From Nematostella vectensis (Eukaryota > Cnidaria > Anthozoa > Actiniaria > Edwardsiidae): DNA of 64,000 nucleotides. A model generated the notes under the pieces. It was not told the DNA's origin. It made no database searches and saw only the letters and a program-made list of their open reading frames with translations. Shown piece by piece: positions 32,237 to 42,662 of this stretch (position 1 is its first letter; each line of letters opens with the position of its first letter). The stretch is taken from the NCBI RefSeq assembly GCF_932526225.1, contig NC_064036.1, forward strand, positions 16,113,181-16,177,180, written 5' to 3'. A program made the translations under genes and the position numbers.

Positions 32237-34629
32237 CTAACCCTGACACGTTTTACAGTTGCAAAATGGCACCGTTATCTCAGAATCCCCGGAACTGTTT
32301 TTCACCTGCTTGATCCAAGCTGGCTTAGGACCCCCCTTGTACCCTACAAAAGCATACGTCTGTCTGTATGACAGATAAGGGCTGGGAGCACCAAGGGTTG
32401 AGATGGCATTTCTTGCAGAAGACGTTAAGTATTTGCTTCCTTCGTCCACCACTGCTATGGCAACCATGACGTCATTTGGCAGGGCATTGATGTAATTCAC
32501 AATCTTGGTTCCCGCCTGATGGTCACCGTGGGTGTCGATGGTGGCTTTGGAGATGAACGCATGGTTCGAGCAGTTGACGGCGACAAAGTTGTGACCACGA
32601 GACTTGTGCTTGCCATCTTCAAGCTATAACATATTTTCTCCGTTAGATAGCAACAAAATGACCGAGTTTTGTGACATAACTATCAGGCTTCAGGGGGACG
32701 GGAGAAGGAGGACTGTGGTTGCCGAATACCAGGCGAGAGAGGAGAACGCTTCCAAACACAACAACAAACTTTAATACACTCGACAACTCCACGAGGTCTC
32801 AAAACTCCCACCCACAATGCCTTGCGGGCTTACATATCAACTCCCATAATGCAGGGCGAGTTCAAACTACAGGTCCCTTGTCCCCCTAGAGGGCCTGACA
32901 TCCAGGCTATAGATCGGTTAGCTTGCAATTTTAACTGAAAATGTGAATTTTGTATTGTTATGATAGCTAAATAGTGGAGATTTCGAACCATATAGTATTG
33001 AAAACCCAACAGTGTTGCGCGACTTGCGTGAATATTAAAAACAAAATAAAATAAAATAAAAACATTCCGCTCCTCATATGTTCTAGGCCTAAACGAGTTT
33101 CCTTTTCCTTGGGCACACGGGGTAGTACCATCGAGGTCCCGAGGCTATCTAAGATATCCAGGCCCGTACCCAGGGGGGTGCAGGGGGTGCGAACACCCCC
33201 CTCCCCCCCCACAACGGTCGAGGGTCCACTTTCGATTCTCAATAGATGTGCTATATAAGCTAGATCAGTCTGGTATGTAGCCAAATCCGACAATAAACAT
33301 CCCGTGGCAATACTGGAAAGCATAAAAAAATCCTCCCCCCCCCGGAAAAAAAATTAGGTCCACTTTTTCGGATTTCGCACCCCCGCAAGAAACATCCTGG
33401 GTACGGGCCTGATATCACACAAGGTAAATGAAGCCCTGAACATGAAGCACTGTAAACTCCAAGAAGACGTAGGACAGCAGCCCACCACAGAGTGAACAGC
33501 TGCATATTGGCAATAAGGGGATCGACTTTATTACGACCCGTTCCGCGCTTTCATCAAGCAAAGCTATCTGTTTTTGCCAGCAGTGATGGCTGTTGGGTGT
33601 TGTTATTCAATACTCCGAGCAAATTGCCGATTAAAGAAGGCTGTATTAAGGATGATGATGGCTGATATTGAGGCTGTTTGCACGGGGCTTCTTGAAAGGT
33701 CCTATTTTCGATAAGAGCCCAGCAAATGTAGACTTCACTTACCATTGGAAAATAAAAAGTCAGCCCATCCACTATGATCACACCTTGGGTTAATGGTCCA
33801 GTCATGGCAGCCCCTTTGACGTAGATCTCAGGGTAGCCTATGAAGCAGAATCGATGGTGAGTAAACCAAATAAAGGTTTGATAATTATTGGGTGGCGCAG
33901 TTGTCAGAGAGTTACCCTGTCGAGGTCTGGGGCGTCATCCCTCATTAAACATGAGTTTCCGGTATAAAAGGGATCAGAACCCCCTTTTCGAATATTTCAT
34001 TTGTATCGTTTATTCGCAGAGTAACATTGCCAAGAGAATTTAGCACTAAATTAGCTCCTAAAGAGAGATATCTAAAAGTCAAACTTTCGAAAGTTTGTAA
34101 CTTCCGTTACAGTACTACATCTAATCTTACCGCAATTGTACGCCTTCCCGCCCTCTCTCATCTTGCATCTCAAATGGCTGCTGCAAAAGTTGTTACTGCA
34201 GCTGGCAACTGGTTTAACAACAGCGTGGTGTACATCGGGCGCTGTCCCAGGCTGAAAGTTTTCCGGAAACGCAAAGTGCGTAGCTCCATTCAATTCACAT
34301 TGAGACCTACCAACAAAAAAAGTAACTTGCATCACATCGCTAGCAGAAAACGAGCCTATGAATAAACATTTCTTTAGAGATAAGAGTGAATATTCTGCCT
34401 TTATTCTAGAGTTTTTTACTCACCTTTTACGATTGTAGTTGATGGAGAAACAGGAGCTGTTTCGTGTGCAAATCTCTTTACAGCCTTTCATGGAGGCTGC
34501 AGGCGTCGTCTCGATCACGTGACCCTGTAGTAATGAGTTGGGCATCTCGAAAAATCCACCGCATTCATAAGCACGACCGTGTCGACAATACAACAACGTG
34601 AATGACAGCACCACCTTCAGAAGATCCAT
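32237..34629 (-). CDS. Secreted PAN/apple plus ILEI-domain protein, copy 1 (287 aa)
   Basis: Exons on the minus strand: 34629-34424, 34306-34131, 33837-33743, 32623-32237; GT-AG sites and phases all agree (864 nt with stop). Residues 1-20 are a signal peptide (MDLLKVVLSFTLLYCRHGRA). Residues 22-~92 are PAN/apple-like (CGGFF, GCKEICTRNSSCFSINY, CELNGATHFAFPENFQPG). A short cysteine-rich EGF-like piece follows (CSNNFCSSHLRC). From ~129 to the end is an ILEI/FAM3-type lectin-like domain: EIYVKGAAMTG, GHNFVAVN, NALPNDVMVAIAVVDEGS, STLGAPSP, YAFVGYKGG, ending FCNCKTCQG. A role in the extracellular matrix or carbohydrate binding is inferred from the domains only. Intron 3 carries a MITE. Confidence 0.8.
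32684..32897. mobile_element. Possible old MITE in PAN-ILEI intron 3 (unit 1)
   Basis: Ends CAGGCTTCAGGGGGACGGGA and (complement of) CAGGCCCTCTAGGGGGAC form an imperfect inverted repeat. No clear target duplication. The same element is at ~43,112-43,328 and ~57,577-57,793 in units 2 and 3, so it predates the triplication. Confidence 0.35.
33159..33411. mobile_element. CAGGCCCGTACCCAGG MITE, unit 1 only
   Basis: Perfect 16-bp inverted ends CAGGCCCGTACCCAGG / CCTGGGTACGGGCCTG, 253 bp, flanked by ATATC on both sides. Units 2 and 3 have the empty site (AAGATGTCATACAAGG), which confirms a recent insertion. Internal C/G runs. A truncated relative lies at 28,206. Confidence 0.9.
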
Positions 34630-35655
34630 GTTGTTTCCTTTTCTAACAATTGATAGGATTATTGAAATTAATTAGTTTATTATATCAATATGCAAAATAG
34701 CATAGTCATAAATATTTTACTATTATTAATTTTTTCCGGCTGCACTGGCAACTGACGTTATGGCGAAAATAAAACAAGATTTCAAACAAACCCGAACATC
34801 TTGAACTTAGATAGCATGCATTATTGTTTTTATTCTCTAGTATCATCATCATCATTTTTATTATTATCACTATCATCATACTAATGATTATTATATTGAG
34901 TGGTCTCCCTGATAAGACTACCGACTAACCGAGCTTTACTTAAAAATGACTATAATGCACCTAAAATATGTTTTCCCGTTAAATAACGCGTAGACGATTA
35001 AATTGCTATTACAGTTCTGTAATCTTCTAAAGATGAATATTTCAAACCATATGAGAAGTTTAGCATCGATTTGTTAACCAAAAATAAGAGGATTGACTTT
35101 TAACTTTTATGTACCAATGTCATGACATCTAAACGAGATCTAAAAATAAAAGGAAATATTTCCTCATCACTCTTATTACCCTGGGTACCAGAGGCTCCGA
35201 GCTTCGCGGCAAGAACGGAATCTCGAGGCCGCTGTTGCTAAAAAAATACGAGTTTTATCATAATATATTTTTAAATTACGGCAATATCTTATTATCTTTT
35301 TCAGATATAAGAATACGGAAAATACCAATAACACTTTAATTAGTTTGAAACATAATTTTCGTTTAGACGCGAAGTATTTAGGTAGTCTATTTTTTTCAAA
35401 ATTTCTTTTCGATGTTTACAAAGTTACACAGAGAGTATTATTTAGTCAAATAACTTACCGCATTTTAGGGCGCCGTCTTCTGAAGTTTGGGGAGAGTTTC
35501 CCACCAAACCAACGGCAGCTGTTTTCTCCTCGAGCCCAAACTATTTGTGGAGCAGTTTTCTGCGCAGCCGTCCTACTGGGAGGATTCTAGAATGGGGGTT
35601 GAGGGGGCAGGAGGAGGGGGGGGGGGGGGTGGAGAAGCTTATTTGACGCTTCTTC

Positions 35656-35889
35656 GGAATGTAATTGGCATAGACAGCGCGTAGCCCCACACCACCCTAG
35701 ACCCGACTTGTCTTTCTCACAATTTCCTCACTAACTTCTAAATTGTGAGTTGTTGTGTGAAACGTAACTTGTACAGCTATGGGGAGTACATGTGGACTGT
35801 CGACGTTTGCGACTGGAAGAGGGATTAAAAAGGGACAAAAAAAGGTCTAGGGTGGTGTGGGGCTACGCTGTCTATGCAAATTACATTCC
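35656..35889. mobile_element. Inverted-repeat element with ~45-bp arms, unit 1
   Basis: Left arm GGAATGTAATTGGCATAGAC, AGCG, (CG), TAGCCCCACACCACCCTAGA; the right arm is its near-perfect reverse complement ending TTACATTCC. Present at the same place in units 2 (46,103-46,334) and 3 (60,556-60,787). MITE-like, non-coding. Confidence 0.8.
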
Positions 35890-36573
35890 AAGGATGCCAT
35901 TTAACTAGCTGCTATGTCCCGATCATCGACGGAAACCTAAAATTGACGTTATGATTATTATTAACCTAATATGACGATTCGGGGATAGTTCCATCCCTCT
36001 CCCATCTTGTACCGGTGTCAGTGATTTCGAACTGCCTTAAATCCGGCAGAAAATCGCGCTGAAGCTGAGTTAGTCAGAATAAAGTTTCCAGCCTTGGTAT
36101 CGACACAAAATAAGAGACAAAGTAATCTCTCTAACTCGTAAAATTGAGCTTTTAGGGAAGAAAAACCATTATAGACCGATACATGTATTTACATCCAAAC
36201 TAAGTTTATTTCATGAATTAGAGAATGAAGATATAACTCATAAAAGATAATTTGCGCACTGACGCGGGTGGGAAGCCTGTGCTGGTAACAAGGGTAAAAG
36301 AGGGTTATTGACTGCAAAGGAAAAAAAAAATAGTAATAGAACTGTTTTATTACTTTACAAATCCAGATAAAAAATAAAATACACTCAATAATTGCAATTG
36401 CGTTTAACCGAACGAGATGATTCCTGGGCGAGATGTCTTAATTTCACGGGCCACGAGAAAATCAAGACTATGATCCAACAATGATAACCTTCCTCCATCA
36501 GTCCTCGGGAAAATCAATACGGATAGAATCAAAAAGCCCAAACTGTCGCGATCTCGTACCAGAACAATGAATA

Positions 36574-36735
36574 CAATACACAAAAAACTGGAAATCGACT
36601 CTGCCAAATTTTGGTCTTTAATAAGACTTCTTCAGGGCAGACTCAAGTCTGCCCAATTACATGGACTCAAGTCTGCCCTGAAGAAGTCTTATTAAAGACG
36701 AAAATTTGGCAGAGTCGATTTCCAGTTTTTGGTGT
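36574..36735. repeat. Foldback palindrome, unit 1
   Basis: Arms of about 65-70 bp (CTGGAAATCGACTCTGCCAA, ..., TCTTTAATAAGACTTCTTCA, GGGCAGACT) are inverted around a ~25-bp centre (CAATTACATGG). ACAATGA occurs on both flanks. Unit 3 has the same form at 61,475-61,635. Confidence 0.85.
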
Positions 36736-36974
36736 ATTCCAACAATGATAACAATACTTTAATAACTACTAGTGTAGCGGCGAATTTAGATTTTATCCTA
36801 TGTATTTGTTTTTTGAATTCATGACTTTTGTGATAAGTTCGGAAGTGGTATCATCTTAAACAAAAATCAAACGGTTACGTATTGTAAAAGACTGCACGGC
36901 GACTTTTGTAAGGCATACGCCAAAGACCTACAAAGAGATGCGGCAAATAGTGCAAAATCTTAATCCTTGATTTG

Positions 36975-37352
36975 TGGTCAGTTGCGTAACCTTCGTGATG
37001 CTCTTGGCTTGTATAATTTGGTCATTAGCGTGACATTCATGACGGTCTTGGTGTGGTCATTTGCGTGACCTTCGTGACGGTCTTGGTGTAACGGATGTGG
37101 TCATTTGCGTGACCTTCGAGATAGTCTTGGTGTAACGGATGTGGTCATTTGTGTGACATTCATGACGGTCTTAGTGTGACGGATGTGGTCATTTGCCAGA
37201 CCTTTGTAACAGTCACTTGGTGTAACGGATGTGGTCATTTTCATGACCTTCGTGACGGTCTTGGTGTGACGGATGTTGTCATTTTCGTGACATTCATGAC
37301 GGTCTTGGTGTGACGGATGTGGTCATTTTCGTGACCTTCGTGACGGTCTACA
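36975..37352. repeat. ~44-bp array overlapping the end of the BAZ1A-like coding sequence, unit 1
   Basis: Eight to nine copies of TGTGGTCATTTGCGTGACCT, TCGTGACGGTCTTGGTGTAA, CGGA. On the minus strand the last copy encodes the final residues R-P-S-R-R-S-R-K and the stop. Units 2 (47,365-47,742) and 3 (61,875-62,206) have the same array; unit 3 lacks one copy. Confidence 0.85.
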
Positions 37353-39760
37353 AGCGGGTTTCGCTGCTGGCGTGACAAGTCTGGGTAAATGTTCCTTCAG
37401 TAGCTGATCGAACACCTTACTCAGTCTTTCCCCGGTCAGGCCTACCTCCGTAGTGATCTGCAAATGATGAATACGCACGGCTTAGAACGCTGATAAAACA
37501 AGACTGCTTTTCATTTGCTGCAATATAGCTAATAAAAGCTATATCGAATTTACAATGAAAACGTTTCAAACAAGTTAGCGCTGCTTGCACGATAGGTTAA
37601 AAAAAATCAAGGAGACATATAGAAGATATTTTTGTCGTTGTTTGTTAGGACTCTAAATACAAAATGGCATAGACATTATGAGTTTGTTAGTGCTGTTTGC
37701 ACTAGGCCTTAGAAACCAAGACGACATTGGGTGTTTTGTTTGTGTACACGGGGCAAAAAAAAATAAAAAGGCGTAGGCTGACGAGTTTATTTGCGCCGTT
37801 TACGCGGAGCGTTGAAAAACAGGGAGATGCATGCATATGGGGGGTTTGATTGCGGTGTCATGAGCGAAAAAGGGCGTGGCACTCACGTGGTTGTACTTGT
37901 CACAGTTGATGAATACGAGTCTCACGTGTTGCACAAAGGCCTCCGCCTCCTCGTATCGCATCAACGTCAGGTTATCTTTAATAGTGCCGAGATCCATCGG
38001 TTCTGATACGAGTTCGGGGTAGTCAGTCACCTGGTAGGAAAAAATCGGTATAGATATTTTATAGGGAAGGATGAGTGGCCCTGTTTGCAGAGCGTTGCTA
38101 TGTAATGGGGACTGTTTCCCGGTTCTGACTTGAGTTGAGTTGGTCTGCTTTCGTCTTTGCACCAAAGGTTTCATGAGCCGTATGGCGAGGCGCCATTCTT
38201 AGGGCGCCTCCTATACCTTTGACCCAACCAAGAAACACTTGGTTATTTTTTGCATTACCGTTCTAGATGTATTTTCACACTTTTCGCGCTAGATTAGTTT
38301 GTGGTGAGATCAGGTTAACGCGCGAAAGCTGCCAGATTTTGAAGTAAACAATAAATCGTATATTAGACCAGAAAGATAGCCAGGGATTTCCAACCTCTAA
38401 AAGGTAGCCATATGACCCGAACCAAAACCGCTGTGGAAAGATAACTTGCCATGCCCTACTCTCACCTAATGAGCCAACAGGCTAGTTTCCATATCATCGC
38501 AGTCGATCGCAATCCATCATGTGCGATTATATGGAAACTCACCCTGCGATTGTGTGTGATCAGATGGAAAGCACTTGCGATCGAACTGCAATCGTACGGT
38601 CAAATTTACTGCGAGTGCGATCATATTGAGAGCAGCCTTGAGGTCGCTCAATAAAAGTGCACTTCTCAGGAGCGCCCAGAGAGAGCTGAATAGGAATCGC
38701 CCTCACCTCCTTCGTGTTGACGGGTTGTAGGAACGGCCAGCTGTCCTCATTCCGCACGAGCTCCGTCAGGATTAACTCACACGCATCAAGCTACCAAAAC
38801 AAGACCGTGTCTATGAGCAGTTACATAATACAACGACAACTACAAAACGAGCAGTGACATACAACGACAGCAACTACAAAACGACAACGGCAACAAAACG
38901 AAAACAACAACAAAACAACAACGGCTACAAAACGGAAACAACAACAAAACGACAACGACAACAAAACGACAACGGCTACAAAACAACAACGGCAACAGAA
39001 CGACAATGGCAACAAAACGAAAACAACAAAACGACAACGACAACAAACGGCAAAAAAACAACAAAAAAACGACAACGGCAACAAACGTCAACAAACGACA
39101 GCGGCAACAAAAAGACAACGGCAACAAAAAGACAACGACAACAAAACGACAACGACAGCAAAACAAAAACAAAGACAAAATGACAACGGTAACAATGCAA
39201 ACTAAATATTGGTAACAACAAAAATTAAAACAACGGTAAGGATTATATTGATGCTGATAATTAATTAGACCAATCATGAATGAAGATGGCGGCGGGGTTA
39301 CAGATGATAATTAGACTGACAATGATGATAACCCGTGATCATGAAAACTTCGATGATATTTGTTAATGATGATGGCGAGATGATAAGAAATGGTTTTGAA
39401 GGAGAGGTTTTTTGTGGTTTTCTTGTTGATTGTTGATGGAGGCGAAGTTGTTATTAATGAGAATTGTGTTGATGTTGATAAAGATAATGTTGATGATTAA
39501 GGTTAACATTGGTAACCTACCTCGGGGTTTATTCTTCGCCGCTTTGTTGACGGATTTTCTGGGGTTGCTTTCTGCTTGGTAGGTTCAGATCTAATTTCAG
39601 GATGTTGAGAGAAGCAAACACATTACTAAATGTACAGCTATGCAACTGAGTTGACTGTAGGCAATATCGAAATACCTTCTAGGTTTGGAAGTCTTTGGCT
39701 GTTCATCCTCCGTCTCTTCTGAATCGCTCTCAATAGCGCGGCGTTTTTTTCCTCAGCGCG
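37323..39760 (-). pseudogene. BAZ1A: BAZ1A/ACF1-like bromodomain gene, 3' exons only, unit 1
   Basis: Minus-strand exons: ~39755-39676, 39590-39521, 38790-38707, 38030-37887, 37457-37323. The first encodes ESDSEETEDEQPKTSKPR, the second a basic linker (KRRRINPE), the next two a bromodomain: CELILTELVRNEDSWPFL, DYPELVSEPMDLGTIKDN, HVRLVFINCDKYNH with the acetyl-lysine-binding Asn. The last exon (GLTGERLSKVFDQLLKEHLP) ends the bromodomain and a short basic tail. WPFL and ELVRxxDSWPFL point to BAZ1A among bromodomain families. The gene is cut by the unit boundary at 39,760. In the junction exon a run of seven A leaves upstream sequence out of frame; with six the frame would continue. This copy has no 5' part and is called a partial duplicate. 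Confidence 0.7.
38838..39215. repeat. CAACGACAACAAAA-type simple array, unit 1
   Basis: Degenerate (CAACGG/CAACAAAACGA)n, just upstream (in gene sense) of the bromodomain exon acceptor. Present in units 2 (49,232-49,635) and 3 (63,874 to the end of the window) with different lengths. Long reading frames through it are low-complexity artefacts. Confidence 0.9.
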
Positions 39761-42662
39761 GCCTTTTTTCCTCTTGCCCGCAGGAGCAAGGGTGAGCAAG
39801 AATTTACACCTTCTCAAATGTATGCGGAATCCCGGAGTTTCCAATTCTGTCATTCGACATAATCATTTGACAAGGCTAGTACTTCGTGGCTGTCATAACC
39901 GTTCTCACATTTGAGACAATCTGTCAATCGAGTTCCTAACATCACGCTACATGAAGTATATTGCTATGCGCTCAAGACATAAAGGAATAGAGTGAAGTAC
40001 CGAGCACAGGCTTACCGTTTTAACTCGGATATTTTAACTTGGATACACACATACGCACACGCACACACACAAACATAAAAAAAGACAAAAATATTTTCTT
40101 ACTCTCCTGGGAGAAAGAGATTCCAGGCAGCATATATAATAATAAGGGCAGCGAGGACAAGGAGTTTGCCGAATAGTGAACGAGACATTTCGCATTAGGT
40201 TAGAAGCTTTATTTGGTTTGGTTTCCTACACATTTGATTTGAGTCATTTTCGTTGGATTCACTGAAAAGTGCTCGACGGAATGATTTAAGGTTGCTTTCT
40301 CGCTAGTTCAGGGTTCGATTCCCTGTCTCTTTAGTTGGTCTTTTGTTTGATGGTTCTCGCATTGGCTGAATGGCTCCTAGATTTTTTTCTCGGTTTTTGT
40401 CCCTCCGCAAAAATACAGCAATTCGATCCTTAGTTTATTAAACAACTGACTAACTCGCACTAGTAGGAGTTGTTCTTGGTGACCCCCCTCCCCCCCCCCC
40501 ACATCAACATCATCGTCTTGAATCTGCAATAAATCTCGTTAATATGAACGCATCATACTTTTCAAAAAAGTTAATATCAGCCCATCATACTTTAAAAAAA
40601 AAAAATTCGGCTTAAATGTTTTTTTTCTATAAGTCTGATGCATGAAATCAACATGACAGTAATTCGTAAAGAGCCGAGTTATCGTATATAAGCATCATCA
40701 AGAGAAATGGTCGATGTCTAAGTTGTTGCAGTTATCTGTTTGGCTGGTAAAAGTTCAAATCGTGGATCTTGAAAAAGACGCTTTAATACGGCCAGAGAAC
40801 ACGCAAAAAGAAAACATGAACACAACACAAGACTACACACGTCTTTTCAACAAGTTGTTTTTTTATTTTTCACTAATTGTTTTTTTTTTTTTTTTTTTGC
40901 CCTATGTTTACCATATATATCATTAGGGACAAATAAATAGCTTGGGCTACCTGTGAAAATAGAATCTAGGGAACTCCCTCGTCTTGGTGGCGAATTGTCC
41001 GAGTTCGAGTTATCCGAGGAGAATTGACTCGAAAATAGAATCTAGGTAACTCCCTCGTCTTAGTGGCGAATTGTCCTAGTTCGAGTTATCCGAGGAGAAT
41101 TGACTCGAAAATAGAATCTAGGGGACTCCCTCGTCTTGATGGCGAATTGTCCGAGTTCGAGTTATCCGAGGAGAATTGACTCGAAAATAGAATCTAGGGG
41201 GAAACACCCTCGTCTTAGTGGCGAATTGTCCAAGTTCGAGTTATCCGAGTAGAATTGACTCGAAAATAGAATCTAGGGAACTCCCTCGTCTTAGTGGCGA
41301 ATTATAAAAGGTTCGAGTTATCCGAGTAGAATTAACTCGAAAATAGAATCTAGGGAACTCCCTCGTCTTGGTGGCGAATTCTTCGAGTTCGAGTTATCCG
41401 AGTAGAATTGACTCGAAAATAGAATCTAGGGAACCCCCTCGTCTTAGTGGCGAATTGTCCGAGTTCGAGTTATCCGAGGAGAATTGACTCGAAAATAGAA
41501 TCTAGGGGGAAACACCCTCGTCTTAGTGGCGAATTATTCGAGTCCGAGATATCCGAGTAGAATTGACTCGAAAATAGAATCTAGGGGGGAACACCCTCGT
41601 CTTGGTGGCGAATTGTCCGAGTTCGAGTTATCCGAGTAGATTGGTTTTAGACCATCGAAAAACAACTGATAAATCATATAAACAATTATAACATCCTTAC
41701 CGCCGTAACATGCTTGCGGACATCAAAGGACCGCACCGAGTAAGGCAACAAGTTAGAGATACGTGCAAAAAGGAAAAAGGCAAAAAGAAAAACACAAGAA
41801 TAGTTAATGTCGGTCGCGGAATTGAAATCGACGATGTTTGGATACAGTAAAGACAGCAATGCCGAGGGGGTGATAGGAGGAGCCCTAGAAGGACAGTGAA
41901 GGGCCTGTCTCTCGATACCCCAAAGTGAGCTGTATAGGCAAAGACTTCAACGAGGGAAAATAAAACCGGTGCCTTCATGTAATAATTTAACGTCACTAAG
42001 ATAATTACGCATGGAAGAGGGTGTCAATGACCGACTAAGAAACTGTAAGAATAAACAAATTGTATGCACTGAAGCCGGTAGCGGCTGGAGGTAAAAATAA
42101 ATACAAAACATGAAAAAGGTCCTCCATTGTGTCGCCATTTTATGTTTCTCCACTCCACAATGCTGAGTCATCATACAAAGAATTCATTTCAATCGGCTAA
42201 TTCAAAACCAAGATAACTTCAGTCAAATATCGTCAATAAGGTATCATTTGTAGATTCCTTGCGAATAAACCATTTTAAACAATAACAAGCGGATCAAAAA
42301 TTATCAAAGAACAGCATCATTTTACCGCCATGGCGACATTTATTTTCTTTTAAATGTGGATAATACTAAAGCCAGTTGAAGCGTAACAGATGAATGAATG
42401 AAACACTAAAACACTAGCCACACTTCCCAGCCATAAGATTAGTACTGAATCTACTTGGAACCTTTGAAATTGAATCTAACTTACTTAAAAACCTGAATTA
42501 TATCTATATGCAGAGAATGTTATACACTTAAATATCTAGAGTTTTCAGCTATTCAAAACAACACAAAACAACATCGTCGCGCAAGTCTTAGAAATGGATT
42601 TTAAAAAGATTAATTTAATTTAATCCACGGGACCACCGCTGGACCTGCCACTGAGCTTTTGA
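39761..42662. other. Unit 2 left part, non-coding
   Basis: Matches 28,515-32,236 closely: short C-run at ~40,486, T-run at ~40,881, the 76-bp array, then AT-rich sequence. No gene supported. Confidence 0.6.
40953..41645. repeat. 76-bp minisatellite, unit 2 (about 9 copies)
   Basis: Same unit as at 29,693, but only nine copies. Some have a TATAAAAGG variant in place of TGTCCGAG. Confidence 0.95.

Larger units (their letters stand above)
34630..37322. other. Unit 1 intergenic region between PAN-ILEI gene and BAZ1A-like exons
   Basis: No gene is seen. It holds AT-rich sequence with an ATC/ATT microsatellite (~34,845-34,900), a G-run at 35,617-35,630, the 234-bp inverted-repeat element at 35,656, the foldback at 36,574-36,735 and the 44-bp array that runs into the last BAZ1A-like exon. 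Confidence 0.6.
28515..39760. repeat. Tandem ~10.4-kb unit, copy 1
   Basis: First of three direct repeats, 11,246 bp here. Each unit begins GCCTTTTTTCCTCTTGCCC and in copies 1 and 2 ends inside a lysine/arginine-coding exon of a BAZ1A-like gene. Contents from left to right: ~1.2 kb non-coding with (C)n(AC)n tract at 29,233-29,278, 76-bp minisatellite, non-coding, PAN-ILEI gene (minus), MITE and foldback elements, 44-bp array, BAZ1A-like 3' exons (minus) and a CAACGA-type array. Specific to this copy: a 253-bp MITE at 33,159, loss of ~280 bp that copies 2 and 3 keep at 45,065-45,345, and the longest 76-bp array. Confidence 0.93.

Noticed and set aside
34027-34365. 112-codon plus-strand frame repeated in units 1 and 2 (44,206) and extended in unit 3
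   Set aside because: It is antisense to exon 2 of the PAN-ILEI gene and changes its end by a frameshift in unit 3; the minus-strand spliced model explains the conservation.
38821-39277. Cysteine/valine-rich minus frames and lysine/threonine-rich plus frames
   Set aside because: Low-complexity translation of the CAACGA/CAACAAAACGA simple repeat in several frames.
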